From NCBI RefSeq assembly GCF_014192155.1, contig NZ_JACHXO010000008.1:62001-126000 (forward strand): a stretch of 64,000 nucleotides of DNA. The letters are read 5' to 3'. The stretch is from Roseateles terrae (GTDB lineage: Bacteria > Pseudomonadota > Gammaproteobacteria > Burkholderiales > Burkholderiaceae_C). The stretch's first letter is position 1. Each line of letters begins with the position of its first letter. Below the pieces are notes generated by a model. The model was not told the origin of the DNA. It saw only the letters and a program-made list of their open reading frames with translations, and did not search any database. Made by a program: the position numbers and the translations under genes. Of the stretch, positions 16,220-24,886 are shown piece after piece.

Positions 16220-17038
16220 ATGCGCGACCCGATGAGCCTCAGCAATGCGCCCAAGGACCAGGCCGACGGCCTGCGCCGACTGTTTGCCACCGCCCGCGTC
16301 CGCGTGGTGCCGGTGGTGAGCAACCCGCATGTGGTGGGCAGCGGTGCGCTGCTGGAAGGCCTGTGCGCCGCGTTTGGCGAACTGGGCCTGCACACGCTGG
16401 TGGTGGATGCCGGTGAACAGGCGGTGGCCGCCTCCGAACTCGCCGCGGTCGATCTCGCCGCCTGTGTCGAGCCGCTGTCGGCCCGGGTGTCCTTCCTGGC
16501 CGCGCGGGGTCTGCCGATGCGGTATGTCAACGCCAACGGCTCCGCCGCCCAGTTCCTGGAAGCCGTGACCGATGCGGCGCCCTTTGCCGATGTCGTGCTG
16601 TTGCATGCCAGCGCGGCGGAGCTCTCCCGGGTGCTGGTGTCGCGCGAAGTGCGGCCGGTGCTGCTGGCCGATACCGATGTACAGAGCGTCACCCATGCCT
16701 ACGCGGGCATGAAATGGCTGACGCAGCGCGCCGGCCTGATGGTCTACAGCCTGCTGCTGGCCTGCTCGCCGCAGCTGCGTCTGGCCGAGCGCATTGCCCA
16801 GCAGCTCTCCAGCTGCGGGGATGGTTTCCTCGGAGCGGTGCTGCGGGAATGGAGCTGCCTGGATCCCAAGCAGCCGGTCTCCGCGCCGCTGAGCCCTGAA
16901 CTTCGCCACATGGCGCGGGAACTGCTGCTGGCTTCGGTGCCGGGCGCCGCGCTGGACAGCGCCGCCGAAGCCATGCCGCTGCGTCCGCGTCCGATGTGGC
17001 AACCGCCTGCCACCCGTGCGCAGGTGTCGTCCCACTGA
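16220..17038 (+). CDS. flhG: FlhG-like MinD-family protein lacking the nucleotide-binding loop
   Basis: 272 residues, in the position where flhG (fleN) normally lies between flhF and fliA. The fold pattern of a MinD/ParA protein is discernible: VRVVPVVSN for the first strand, LEGLCAAFGELGLHTLVVDAG for the helix and second strand, then VVLLHASA. However, the deviant Walker A (KGGxGKT) is replaced by SNPHVVGSGALL with no lysines, and the Walker B strand lacks its aspartate. ATP binding and hydrolysis are therefore improbable; it may be a structural or regulatory partner of FlhF. The start may be the ATG at 16220 or the in-frame ATG at 16232. fliA follows by 23 bases. Confidence 0.75.
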   Translation: MRDPMSLSNAPKDQADGLRRLFATARVRVVPVVSNPHVVGSGALLEGLCAAFGELGLHTLVVDAGEQAVAASELAAVDLAACVEPLSARVSFLAARGLPMRYVNANGSAAQFLEAVTDAAPFADVVLLHASAAELSRVLVSREVRPVLLADTDVQSVTHAYAGMKWLTQRAGLMVYSLLLACSPQLRLAERIAQQLSSCGDGFLGAVLREWSCLDPKQPVSAPLSPELRHMARELLLASVPGAALDSAAEAMPLRPRPMWQPPATRAQVSSH

Positions 17039-17061
17039 GTATCCGGGTCTTGGAGACAAGC

Positions 17062-17775
17062 ATGTATACCGCCAAGGGCCAACTCGACAACAACACCCTG
17101 ATCCGCCAGTACAGCCCGCTGGTGCGCCGCCTGGCGCATCAGATGATTGCCAAGCTGCCGGCCAATGTGGAACTGGATGACCTGATCCAGGTCGGTCTCA
17201 TCGGCCTGACCGATGCGCTGTCGCGCTTCGACACCGCGCAGGGCGTGCAGTTCGAGACCTTCGCCACCCAGCGCATTCGCGGCGCCATGCTCGACGAACT
17301 GCGGGGCTCCGACTGGATGAGCCGCGGCAGCCGCCGTCAGCAGCGCTCGATCGAATCCGCGGTGCACAAGCTGGAGCAGAAGCTCGGCCGTGCGCCGCAG
17401 GAATCGGAAATCGCCGAAGAGATGGGCATCAGCCTGGGGGAATACCAGGACATGCTCTCCAAGGTGCGCGGCACGCAGCTGGTGTATCTGGAGGACATCT
17501 CCGGCGACGACGACAGCGACGATTATCTGGACCGGCATGTCGGCGACGACACGGCCGACCCGATGAGCATGCTGCGCGACCACCGCATGCGCGAAGCGCT
17601 GGTGGAGGCGATCAAGAACCTGCCCGAGCGGGAAGGCTACGTCATGTCGATGTATTACGAGCACGACATGAACCTCAAGGAAATCGCTGCGGTGTTGAAG
17701 GTGACCGAATCCCGCGTGTGCCAGTTGCACAGTCAGGCGATTGCCCGCTTGCGCGTCAAGCTGCGCGACTGGTAA
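17062..17775 (+). CDS. fliA: FliA, sigma-28 factor for late flagellar genes
   Basis: FliA, 237 residues. Region 2 includes LVRRLAHQMIAKLPANVELDDLIQVGLIGLTDAL and FETFATQRIRGAMLDELR. Region 3 is LGRAPQESEIAEEMGIS. Region 4 is the helix-turn-helix NLKEIAAVLKVTESRVCQLHSQAIARLR. It directs RNA polymerase to the promoters seen here upstream of fliC, motA, flhB and flgM, and is held inactive by FlgM (encoded at 54100-54483). I chose the ATG at 17062, giving MYTAKGQL, because GGAG precedes it; the longer frame from 16996 overlaps the upstream gene. Confidence 0.97.
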   Translation: MYTAKGQLDNNTLIRQYSPLVRRLAHQMIAKLPANVELDDLIQVGLIGLTDALSRFDTAQGVQFETFATQRIRGAMLDELRGSDWMSRGSRRQQRSIESAVHKLEQKLGRAPQESEIAEEMGISLGEYQDMLSKVRGTQLVYLEDISGDDDSDDYLDRHVGDDTADPMSMLRDHRMREALVEAIKNLPEREGYVMSMYYEHDMNLKEIAAVLKVTESRVCQLHSQAIARLRVKLRDW

Positions 17776-17915
17776 AAGAGGCCGCAGGGGCTGACCGCAA
17801 AGACGACGCCCCCGGGCGTGTGGCTTGCCGTGTCGCCGGACCGGCGGCAACCAGCCCCAACAGCTCCTGCATAGGCCGCTCACCCTGGGCGGCCCGGGAG
17901 CCATAAGGAGCGGCG

Positions 17916-19301
17916 ATGTGGGAGACATGGCGCCGGCGTGGACCGAAAGACGGCTCCACGCCTGACGCGAGCAGGGCCGTACCCGGTACGGCCGCAGGCA
18001 GCAGCAACGAATCCAATCAGACCACCCGGGTGGTGCGTGAGCTATCCGGCGGCGTGTCCCGTCTGGGCCGCGACGCCGCCGAAGTGCGCGGCTTGCTGGA
18101 AGACACACAGAAGGTCGTGCTGTCCCAGGCCCAGGCCATGCAGGCGCTGGGCAGCGAGCTGGACCAGGTCCGGCATGCGCAGGACGCCATCAACCAATCC
18201 ACTTCCCAGACGCGTGAAGCGGTGGCCCGCGCTCGGGTCGCACTGGCGGGCGTGGGGGATGAGGTGGGCGGCATCGTCGCGACGCTGCGGCAGGTCTCCG
18301 ATGCGGCGTCCGACATCACCCGCATTGCGCTGCAGACGCGCCTCGTCGCCTTCAATGCTTCGGTTGAAGCCAGGCGCGCCGGCGAGGCCGGACGCGGTTT
18401 CGGTGTGGTGGCCGATGCGGTGAAGGATCTGGCCGCGCAGGTGGAAGCGTCGTCCAAGGCCATCATGGGCACCGTCGGCACGCTCGACACCCGCATTGAG
18501 GCCTTCAGCCGCGAGCTGCATGCCAATGGCGGTGCGGACGGGGTGGCGCAAAGCACCATCCACCGCGCCTTCGCCGATGTGGAAACCGATGTCGATCTGA
18601 TCTCCCGCTCCGCGCAGCAAAGCCAGCTGACGACGCAACAGCTGGCCGAACGTTCCGGCGTGCTGGGCCAGGAGATTCAGCAGGCGATGCAAAAGCTCGA
18701 ATCCGCATTTGCCTGCAGTGACCGTTTCCTGCGCCTGTCCGAACAGATGATCGAGCAGATCGCCTCCAGCGGGGTGGCGGTGGACGATTCCCCGTACATC
18801 GAAGCGGCGCAGCAGGCTGCGGCCGAGATCAGCGCCTTGCTGGAGCAGGCGCTCTCGGCCCGGCGCATTGACGCCAGCGCGCTGTTCGACGAGCAATACC
18901 AGCCGATGTCCGGCACCGATCCGCAGCAGTTCCGCACCCGCTTCACCGAGCTGGCGGATCAGCTCTTCCCTGCGGTGCAGGAACGCATGCTGACCTTCTC
19001 GGACAAGGTGGTGTTCTGCATCGCAGTGGACCGCAACGGCTATGTGGCCACCCACAACCGCCGTTACTGCCATCCGCAGCGGGCGGGCGAGACCGCCTGG
19101 AATACCGCCAACAGCCGGTACCGACGCATCTTCAATGACCGCACCGGCCTGGCTTCGGCGCGCAACCAGCGACCCTTCCTGCTGCAGACCTACCGCCGCG
19201 ACATGGGCGGGGGCCAGTTTGTGCTGCTCAAGGAAGCCTCGGCGCCGATCACCGTGGCCGGCCGCCACTGGGGCGGCCTGCGGCTCGCCTTCGGCTTTTG
19301 A
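17916..19301 (+). CDS. Soluble methyl-accepting chemotaxis protein with C-terminal sensor
   Basis: 461 residues with no membrane helix. The N-terminal half is a helical chemoreceptor signalling domain; the tip is recognisable as ITRIALQTRLVAFNASVEARRAGEAGRGFGVVADAVKDLA at about residues 138-178. The C-terminal part (about 330-461) contains VVFCIAVDRNGYVATHNRRY, WNTANSRYRRIFNDRTGL and GRHWGGLRLAF, a globular region resembling the ligand-sensing module of some cytosolic receptors. Sensor and signalling parts are therefore in the reverse order of transmembrane receptors. GGAG lies eight bases before the ATG at 17916. It follows fliA by 140 bases and probably feeds the CheA/CheY pathway. Confidence 0.85.
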   Translation: MWETWRRRGPKDGSTPDASRAVPGTAAGSSNESNQTTRVVRELSGGVSRLGRDAAEVRGLLEDTQKVVLSQAQAMQALGSELDQVRHAQDAINQSTSQTREAVARARVALAGVGDEVGGIVATLRQVSDAASDITRIALQTRLVAFNASVEARRAGEAGRGFGVVADAVKDLAAQVEASSKAIMGTVGTLDTRIEAFSRELHANGGADGVAQSTIHRAFADVETDVDLISRSAQQSQLTTQQLAERSGVLGQEIQQAMQKLESAFACSDRFLRLSEQMIEQIASSGVAVDDSPYIEAAQQAAAEISALLEQALSARRIDASALFDEQYQPMSGTDPQQFRTRFTELADQLFPAVQERMLTFSDKVVFCIAVDRNGYVATHNRRYCHPQRAGETAWNTANSRYRRIFNDRTGLASARNQRPFLLQTYRRDMGGGQFVLLKEASAPITVAGRHWGGLRLAFGF

Positions 19302-19315
19302 GTGGAGGCTCGCGA

Positions 19316-20596
19316 ATGACCGATCCCGCGCAGCGCCTGCGGGACCTGCGGCGCATGCAGGGTGTCGCCCTCGGTGCGCTGGGCCTGTCCCTGTCCGGAC
19401 TCGGTGTGAGTGTGGCGATGGGCGGGCAGGGCGGCTGGGGCTGGTTCCAGTCCTTCTGCGAGGCGGCGACCGTCGGCGGGTTGGCAGACTGGTTTGCCGT
19501 CACCGCGCTGTTCCGGCATCCCCTGGGCCTGCCGATTCCCCACACCGCGCTGATCCCGCAAGGCAAGCATCGCATTGCGGACAGCCTCGCCAGCTTCGTG
19601 CGCGACAACTTCCTCCATCCCGATGTGCTGCTGGCCAAGCTGGAGCGCTTCAATCCGGCGCAGCGGCTGGGGGAGTGGCTGGCCTCCGCCGAGCATCAGG
19701 CGCAGGTGGCCAGCTCGGCGCGGAGCATGGCGCTGGAAGCGCTGTCGCTGCTGAATGAAGAATCGGTGCGGCGTGCACTGGGCGAGTTCCTGCTCAGGCG
19801 CGCGATGTCGTGGAATGCCACAGCCACCGCGGCCGGCGTGCTGGATGTGCTGACCGATGCGGGCCGGCATCAGCAGGTGCTCGATGGGGCGCTGGAGAAG
19901 CTGCGTGACTATCTGGCCACGCCGGAGGTGCGCACGCTGGTGGCGGCGCGGCTGGTGAAGTTCTCTCGGGCGCAGTGGCCCAAGGTGACGTCGGTGGTGG
20001 ACGCCTTGTCCAGCGTCGACAAGATGGCCGACAGCCTGTCGGACAAGCTGGCGCTGCAACTGGTGGAAGAAGTGCAGGAAGCACTGTCGCAGCCGGACCA
20101 TCAGGTGCGGCGTGAGTTCGACGTGTGGATCCACGACTTCATCCAGCGCCTGCGCGACGATGAGAAATTCGCGCAGGACATCAATGCGCTGAAGGACCGG
20201 GTCGTGCAGAGCCCCGATGTCCGCGCCTATCTGGACGGTCTATGGCTCGAGCTGCGGGCCGGCATCGAAGCCGACATCCGCCGTGACGACTCCGCACTGC
20301 TGCGCCATCTGGTGCAGTCGCTCCATGCACTGTCGCAGCGCATGGCGCACGATGAAGGCCTGACGCAGGCGATCAATGACCACCTGCTATCGATGGCGGG
20401 TCATCTGGTGACGCGCCTGCGCGGCGGCGTCACCGATCACATCGCCACCACGATGAAGGCCTGGGACGATCGCAGCCTGGTGCGTCAGATCGAGCTGAGC
20501 GTGGGCCGCGACCTGCAGTTCATTCGCCTCAATGGCACGCTGGTGGGCGGTGCCATCGGGCTGCTGCTGCATGCATTGAAGGCCTGGCTGCAATAG
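19316..20596 (+). CDS. DUF445 family inner-membrane protein
   Basis: A 426-residue member of the DUF445 family (YjiN/YtwP-like). Recognisable features are an N-terminal hydrophobic segment (VALGALGLSLSGLGVSVAM), then EAATVGGLADWFAVTALFRHPLGLPIPHTALIPQGKHRIADSL, the family's best conserved block. A long helical region follows, and the C-terminus (FIRLNGTLVGGAIGLLLHAL) holds a second membrane segment. The biochemical function of DUF445 is not known; an envelope role is assumed. I chose the ATG at 19316 because GGAGG precedes it; the frame is open to a TTG at 19298. It is 14 bases from the chemoreceptor gene, so probably co-transcribed. Confidence 0.85.
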   Translation: MTDPAQRLRDLRRMQGVALGALGLSLSGLGVSVAMGGQGGWGWFQSFCEAATVGGLADWFAVTALFRHPLGLPIPHTALIPQGKHRIADSLASFVRDNFLHPDVLLAKLERFNPAQRLGEWLASAEHQAQVASSARSMALEALSLLNEESVRRALGEFLLRRAMSWNATATAAGVLDVLTDAGRHQQVLDGALEKLRDYLATPEVRTLVAARLVKFSRAQWPKVTSVVDALSSVDKMADSLSDKLALQLVEEVQEALSQPDHQVRREFDVWIHDFIQRLRDDEKFAQDINALKDRVVQSPDVRAYLDGLWLELRAGIEADIRRDDSALLRHLVQSLHALSQRMAHDEGLTQAINDHLLSMAGHLVTRLRGGVTDHIATTMKAWDDRSLVRQIELSVGRDLQFIRLNGTLVGGAIGLLLHALKAWLQ

Positions 20597-20626
20597 CGCG
20601 TCTCGCGCCTCGCGCCCCACCGGCCA

Positions 20627-21220
20627 TCACTTCGCCGGTGCCAGACCCAGCAGACCATCACGCGTGCTGCCGCGCACCTTCGGGCCGATCCACACCTTCA
20701 TCATCATCGGGAAGAAGGTCTCGCCTTCGATGGCGTCGCCGGTCTTCTGGCCGTTCACCGCGAAGGTGGTGGTGCGCTTGGCCGGGTCGTAGTCGATGGT
20801 CACGAGCTCGCCCTTGAGCAGCTTGGAGCGGCTGCCGAAGACGATGCCCAGCTGCGACGTCTGGATGATGTTCTTCGCAAACTCTTCCTGGGCGTTCTGA
20901 CGGATGCGGTCCAGCATCGCATTGGAAAGGTCGCGTGCCGAGACATCACGCAGCATGTAGAACTGGATGCGCTTCACACCTTTCTCAGCCACAGCGCCTT
21001 CCATCGTGTTCTGCTTCTTCGGCAGATAGAAACCGACGGCGGTGGAACGGGTGGAGAGGATGCTCGACGTGGCAGCCCCGTTGAGCAAAAGGTTCTGGCC
21101 GTAGACGGCTTCGGTGTCCTGGAACTTGTAGCCTTCCACATCGACCTCGGCGAAGGCCGTGGAGGTCAGGGCAGCCAGGCCAAGGGCCAGGCTCAGAAGG
21201 CGGAAGGAAGGACGGGTCAT
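20627..21220 (-). CDS. Exported chalcone-isomerase-like protein
   Basis: 197 residues with a clear signal peptide (MTRPSFRLLSLALGLAALTS followed by TAFA, cleavage before EVDVEG). The mature part matches the chalcone-isomerase-like superfamily: VEGYKFQDTEAVYGQNLLLNGAA, an early strand pair, and the late FFPMMMKVWIGPKVRGSTRDGLLG. Bacterial members are periplasmic and have no established enzymatic function. The ATG at 21220 is preceded by GAGGAG; an upstream ATG at 21244 and the longer frame to 21286 fit less well. The gene converges with the DUF445 gene, the stops being 30 bases apart. Confidence 0.8.
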   Translation of the reverse strand: MTRPSFRLLSLALGLAALTSTAFAEVDVEGYKFQDTEAVYGQNLLLNGAATSSILSTRSTAVGFYLPKKQNTMEGAVAEKGVKRIQFYMLRDVSARDLSNAMLDRIRQNAQEEFAKNIIQTSQLGIVFGSRSKLLKGELVTIDYDPAKRTTTFAVNGQKTGDAIEGETFFPMMMKVWIGPKVRGSTRDGLLGLAPAK

Positions 21221-21577
21221 AGGGCTGCTCCTCGTGGGGTCGTTCATGTCGTGTTCTTGTGATGCAACGCAGGCTTGTGACTTCACCCGAACCTGCGCGC
21301 ATCGCCGTCTTCACCGATGTCATCGGCGTTGCGGCGCCGCGAATTACATCGGAAGCGCCGCCTCTCGCACAGCCCCGCGATGTGGGGTTGCACCTCTAAT
21401 TGACACGGCTTGTGACGTTTGGCACGCCGGACTTGGCCGATGGTCGGCATGATGCGCATCGTCGCAAAGGCCGTTGCCATCGGCCTTCCAAGCGCAACAG
21501 GTGAAAAGCCCCAGTGCCGCGGGCGGCCCGGCTTGCACCTGCCAACAGACTGAGACAACAACTTCATCGAGGGTTTT
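21221..21577. other. Divergent intergenic region
   Basis: About 360 bases between two divergently read genes for exported proteins. A TTGACA at about 21400-21405 could be a -35 box but I see no good -10 at the right distance. No credible gene or RNA is visible. Confidence 0.5.
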
Positions 21578-22588
21578 ATGACGACGCTTCATTGCCGCGC
21601 TCTGGCGGCTGCTGTGCTATGCCTGACCGCTGGCGCCACCTTTGCCACTGAAAACAGCCAGGTCCGCGGCCTGCTGGGCGCCCCGTCCTATGAACTGTCC
21701 ACGCCGCAGTTCCCCGGGATTTACGGCCAAATCTGGGCGCAGCATTACGAAGCGACGAAGCTGCGCGATGGCAGCGGCAACACCCCCACCACCACCACGA
21801 CCATCCCCGGTGTCGGCACCTTGCCGCTGAGGGTGGAGGGCAGCGTGCGCGCCGATGTGCTGGTGCCGCGCCTGACCTTCGTCACCGACCAGATCATTCT
21901 GGACGGTCGCCTGGGCTTCTCCGCCGCGCTGCCGATGGTCCACCAGACCACCCATGTGAACCTCACGACGACCCTGCCGGCTGGCACGCCGCAGCCGGTG
22001 GTGACCGGCGTCAACGGTGCACTGGCCACCGCCAGCGCGCAGCGCTCGGGCAGCCATTCGGGTCTGGCGGATCCGGAAGTCTCCGCCTACCTGGACTGGG
22101 CCCAGGATGAATCGCGCATCGTGGCCGGTGTGGCGATGAACCCGCCGCTGGGGGACTACGACAAGAACCGCGTGGTCAACACCGGCTCTGGCAAGTACTG
22201 GACCTTCAAGCCGCTGCTGGTGGCCACCCGCGCCTGGGAAAACGGCTTCTCCGTCGGCCTGCGCGCCACCTACAACATCAACACCCGCAATGACGACACC
22301 GGCATCAAGTCTGGCCAGTATCTGCATGCGGACTGGAGCGGCATGTACCGCCTGAATGACCAGTGGCAGCTGGGCGTGCAGGGCTATGTGCTCAAGCAGT
22401 TCACCGCCGACAAGGGCGGCCTCGCGGGCGACAACAAGGTGCAGGCGCTGTCGGCCGGCCCGGTCATCGCCTATGTCGCCGAGAGCGGCAACTGGGGCGT
22501 GGACCTGAAGACGATGCAGGAGTTCTCGGTCCGCAACCGTCCGCAGGGCACGCTGACCTGGCTGCGCCTCAACGTGCGCCTGGACTGA
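21578..22588 (+). CDS. Outer-membrane beta-barrel protein of the phenol-degradation MetA / SphA-like type
   Basis: 336 residues with a signal peptide (MTTLHCRALAAAVLCLTAGA, then TFATENSQ). The mature protein alternates short strands of hydrophobic and aromatic residues, as in an outer-membrane barrel, and ends in the strand LTWLRLNVRLD. Segments such as LPRLTFVTDQIILDGRLGFSAALPMVHQT and VSAYLDWAQDE resemble the COG4313/Phenol_MetA_deg family, linked to uptake or tolerance of hydrophobic compounds. The family assignment is from pattern memory; the substrate is unknown. The ATG at 21578 follows ATCGAGGGTTTT. Its end overlaps the convergent gene by 20 bases. Confidence 0.7.
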   Translation: MTTLHCRALAAAVLCLTAGATFATENSQVRGLLGAPSYELSTPQFPGIYGQIWAQHYEATKLRDGSGNTPTTTTTIPGVGTLPLRVEGSVRADVLVPRLTFVTDQIILDGRLGFSAALPMVHQTTHVNLTTTLPAGTPQPVVTGVNGALATASAQRSGSHSGLADPEVSAYLDWAQDESRIVAGVAMNPPLGDYDKNRVVNTGSGKYWTFKPLLVATRAWENGFSVGLRATYNINTRNDDTGIKSGQYLHADWSGMYRLNDQWQLGVQGYVLKQFTADKGGLAGDNKVQALSAGPVIAYVAESGNWGVDLKTMQEFSVRNRPQGTLTWLRLNVRLD

Positions 22589-23243
22589 ATGTCCAGTTAA
22601 GACCCAGCGCCCACCACGGGCGCGTCTCTGAGCCGAGATGAGCCGCACGGCTCAGGTCCAGGGACACGCGTTCATTGAAGAGATAACGCACCCCGCCGCG
22701 CCAGTGGCGGGCCCCATGATCGTCGAAGCGTTCGCCGATCAGGGACCAGTGGGCCGTCGGTGCCCATTCAGCTGCAAGACCGCGGCGTGAATGCGACCCG
22801 GCGCCGGCCACCTGGTCCATGCCCAGATGGCCATGCACCGCCAGCGTCGGTGTCACCTGCCAGGTCACCGGGATGCCCCAGGTGCTGGCGGTGTAATGGC
22901 CGCTGCCCGCGTCCCAGGTGGCGCCGGCGGACAGCCCCGCACTCCACGATTCATTGATCGGCATGGCCCATTTGGCCTGGGGGCCGATGAAGGTCTCGCG
23001 ACCTTCACCGGGCACCCGCACCTGATCGACATTCAGTCCCCATTCCAGCGCGCCAAGCCGGCACCCCGGCCCCACGTGATTGAGGGTGGCACCGCCGCGT
23101 TCGGTGCGTTCCTGCCACAACTCCAGCTGACACTGACCGGGTTCCAGGATGGCGGCGTCGTCCACCGCATGATGGCCGCCAGCCGCCCATGCGGGCCACG
23201 GCATCAGACCGAGAAGTCCGAAGGCAATACAAAAGCGCTTCAT
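22569..23243 (-). CDS. Putative outer-membrane beta-barrel protein
   Basis: 224 residues beginning with a signal peptide (MKRFCIAFGLLGLMPWPAWA, cleaved before AGGHHAVDDA). The mature part is rich in alternating strands with Trp and Gly (WGLNVDQVRV; SAGLSAGATWDAGSGHYTASTWGIPVTW; HWSLIGERFDDHGARHWRGGVRYLF), and ends WWALGLNWTFSPGAR, consistent with a small outer-membrane barrel of about 10 to 12 strands. The HHAVDDAAILEPGQCQLE opening is common to uncharacterised beta-barrel proteins near metal or copper genes, but no function can be assigned. It converges with and overlaps the upstream barrel gene by 20 bases. Confidence 0.65.
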   Translation of the reverse strand: MKRFCIAFGLLGLMPWPAWAAGGHHAVDDAAILEPGQCQLELWQERTERGGATLNHVGPGCRLGALEWGLNVDQVRVPGEGRETFIGPQAKWAMPINESWSAGLSAGATWDAGSGHYTASTWGIPVTWQVTPTLAVHGHLGMDQVAGAGSHSRRGLAAEWAPTAHWSLIGERFDDHGARHWRGGVRYLFNERVSLDLSRAAHLGSETRPWWALGLNWTFSPGAR

Positions 23244-23341
23244 TCCGAGGGGCTGGTCGTCCAGCGGTACTGCAAAGTTGCGCGGATGGTAGTGGCACGC
23301 CCTTTGCCAAGAAAGCGGTCAAGTCTTCAGGAGTTCACACC

Positions 23342-23875
23342 ATGTCTGTTTCCAGCACGACCACCCCCGCCAACGAGGCCGATCGTCGGCATAAGTTGTG
23401 GGATCTGATCAAGGACACCCGCTTCGCGATGTTCACCACGCGGCATGCCAACGGCCATCTGCATTCCCGTCCGATGACGACCCAGAACCGGTCGGTGGAT
23501 GAGGATGACACGCTGTGGTTCTTCATGTCCCGCTCCGGGGATCCGGTGGCCGACATCCAGAACGATGCCGTCGTCAACGTCAGCTATGCCAATACCGACA
23601 GCGACAGCTACGTGTCGGTGTCCGGTCGCGCGTCGCTGAATGAGGATCGCCAGCGCCGGGAAAAGCTGTGGAACAAGGCGGCTGAAGCCTGGTTCCCGAA
23701 GGGCATTGACGATCCGGATGTGGCGTTGGTGCAGGTCAAGATCACCCATGCCCACTATTGGGATGTGAAGGCCAGCAAGCTGACGCAGCTGTACGAGATG
23801 GCGAAGGCGGTCGTCACCGGCGAGCAGCCCAAGAAGCTCGGCGAATCCGGCGAAGTCCGGATGAACGCGGGCTGA
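23342..23875 (+). CDS. Pyridoxamine 5'-phosphate oxidase-like FMN-binding split-barrel protein
   Basis: 177 residues of the general-stress protein 26 type within the PNPOx-like split-barrel superfamily. Typical blocks are LWDLIKDTRFAMFTTRHANGHLHSRPMTTQ, TLWFFMSRSGDPVADIQNDAVVNVSYA and YVSVSGRASL, then the WFPKGIDDPDVALVQVKITHAHYWDVK segment. Such proteins bind FMN or F420-like flavins; the physiological reaction is unknown. I chose the ATG at 23342, preceded by CAGGAG. The lipid-kinase-like gene follows after nine bases, so the two are probably co-transcribed. Confidence 0.85.
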   Translation: MSVSSTTTPANEADRRHKLWDLIKDTRFAMFTTRHANGHLHSRPMTTQNRSVDEDDTLWFFMSRSGDPVADIQNDAVVNVSYANTDSDSYVSVSGRASLNEDRQRREKLWNKAAEAWFPKGIDDPDVALVQVKITHAHYWDVKASKLTQLYEMAKAVVTGEQPKKLGESGEVRMNAG

Positions 23876-23884
23876 AGGTTGAAC

Positions 23885-24886
23885 ATGGCGGGTCCTCCTC
23901 TGTTTGTTGTCTTCAACCTGGCCTCCGGTCGCGGTGACCGCGAGGAGGTCCGCCGTGAGATTGAATCCGCCTGCGCCGCCCAGGGCCGCCAGGCGGACCT
24001 GCTCAGCGTCGACGCGCCCAACCGTCTGATGGAGACGGCGCGAGAGGCGGTGCGGCGGGCGAAGGCGGCCAGTGGCATCGTCGTGGCGGCGGGGGGCGAC
24101 GGCACCCTGAGCGCGGTGGCCCAGGCCACGCTCGGCAGTGGTTGCCCGTACGGGGTCCTGCCGCGCGGCACCTTCAACTACTTCAGCCGCACCCACGGAA
24201 TTTCGGCCGACATTCGCGAGGCGATGAAGACCTTGCTGGAAGAGTCGCCGCAGCCGGTGCAGGTGGGCCTGGTCAATGGACGAGCGTTTCTCGTCAATGC
24301 CAGTGTGGGTCTCTACCCGCAGTTGCTGGAAGACCGGGAAAGCTGGAAACAGCGCATCGGCCGCAGTCGGCTGGTGGCGCTGGGGGCGGGCATTGCCACG
24401 CTGCTCAAGGGCCATCGCTCGCTGCGCCTGCGCTTTGATGCGCCCGACGCACCGGATGCGCCGCAAGAACTCCGCACGCCCACGCTGTTTGTCGGCAACA
24501 ACGCGCTGCAGATGGAGCAGGTGGGCCTGCCGGAATCGCGCGCCATCGATCGGGGCCGGTTGGCCGGCGTGGCCTTGAAGCCGGTCGGCCGCTGGGCGCT
24601 GCTGGGGCTGCTGCTGCGCGGCGCGCTCGGCCGCCTGGGCGAAGCCGACGCGCTGGTCGACTTCTCGTTCAAGCGCCTGACGGTGCGCGCCCGCCGTTTT
24701 GGCACGCGTCGGGTGAAGGTGGCCACCGATGGCGAAATCGTCTGGATGCAGCTGCCGCTGACCTTTGAGGTGTCGCCAGAGCCGCTCATGCTGGTGCGAC
24801 CGCGCGGGCTCGCGCCGGAGCGTGCGGCTCAGCAGGCTCAGCGGGACGACGCCCCACTGGCGGAGACCGAAAGGTCGCTTCCGTGA
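23885..24886 (+). CDS. Diacylglycerol/lipid kinase family protein
   Basis: 333 residues with the DAGK catalytic fold. Visible motifs: FVVFNLASGRGDR (nucleotide-binding N-terminus), IVVAAGGDGTLSAVAQA (the GGDGT signature of lipid kinases) and YGVLPRGTFNYFSRTHGI in the place of the PxGTxNDFAR motif. The C-terminal part has FVGNNALQMEQVG and KVATDGEIVWMQLPL, matching the second sheet of YegS-like kinases. It probably phosphorylates a lipid hydroxyl at the inner membrane; the substrate is not determinable. The ATG at 23885 is preceded by GAAGG. Its stop overlaps the next start by four bases. Confidence 0.85.
   Translation: MAGPPLFVVFNLASGRGDREEVRREIESACAAQGRQADLLSVDAPNRLMETAREAVRRAKAASGIVVAAGGDGTLSAVAQATLGSGCPYGVLPRGTFNYFSRTHGISADIREAMKTLLEESPQPVQVGLVNGRAFLVNASVGLYPQLLEDRESWKQRIGRSRLVALGAGIATLLKGHRSLRLRFDAPDAPDAPQELRTPTLFVGNNALQMEQVGLPESRAIDRGRLAGVALKPVGRWALLGLLLRGALGRLGEADALVDFSFKRLTVRARRFGTRRVKVATDGEIVWMQLPLTFEVSPEPLMLVRPRGLAPERAAQQAQRDDAPLAETERSLP

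Noticed and set aside
21283-21567. Small minus-strand open frame in the divergent intergenic region
   Set aside because: Basic, motif-free product with no ribosome site, lying where promoters are expected.
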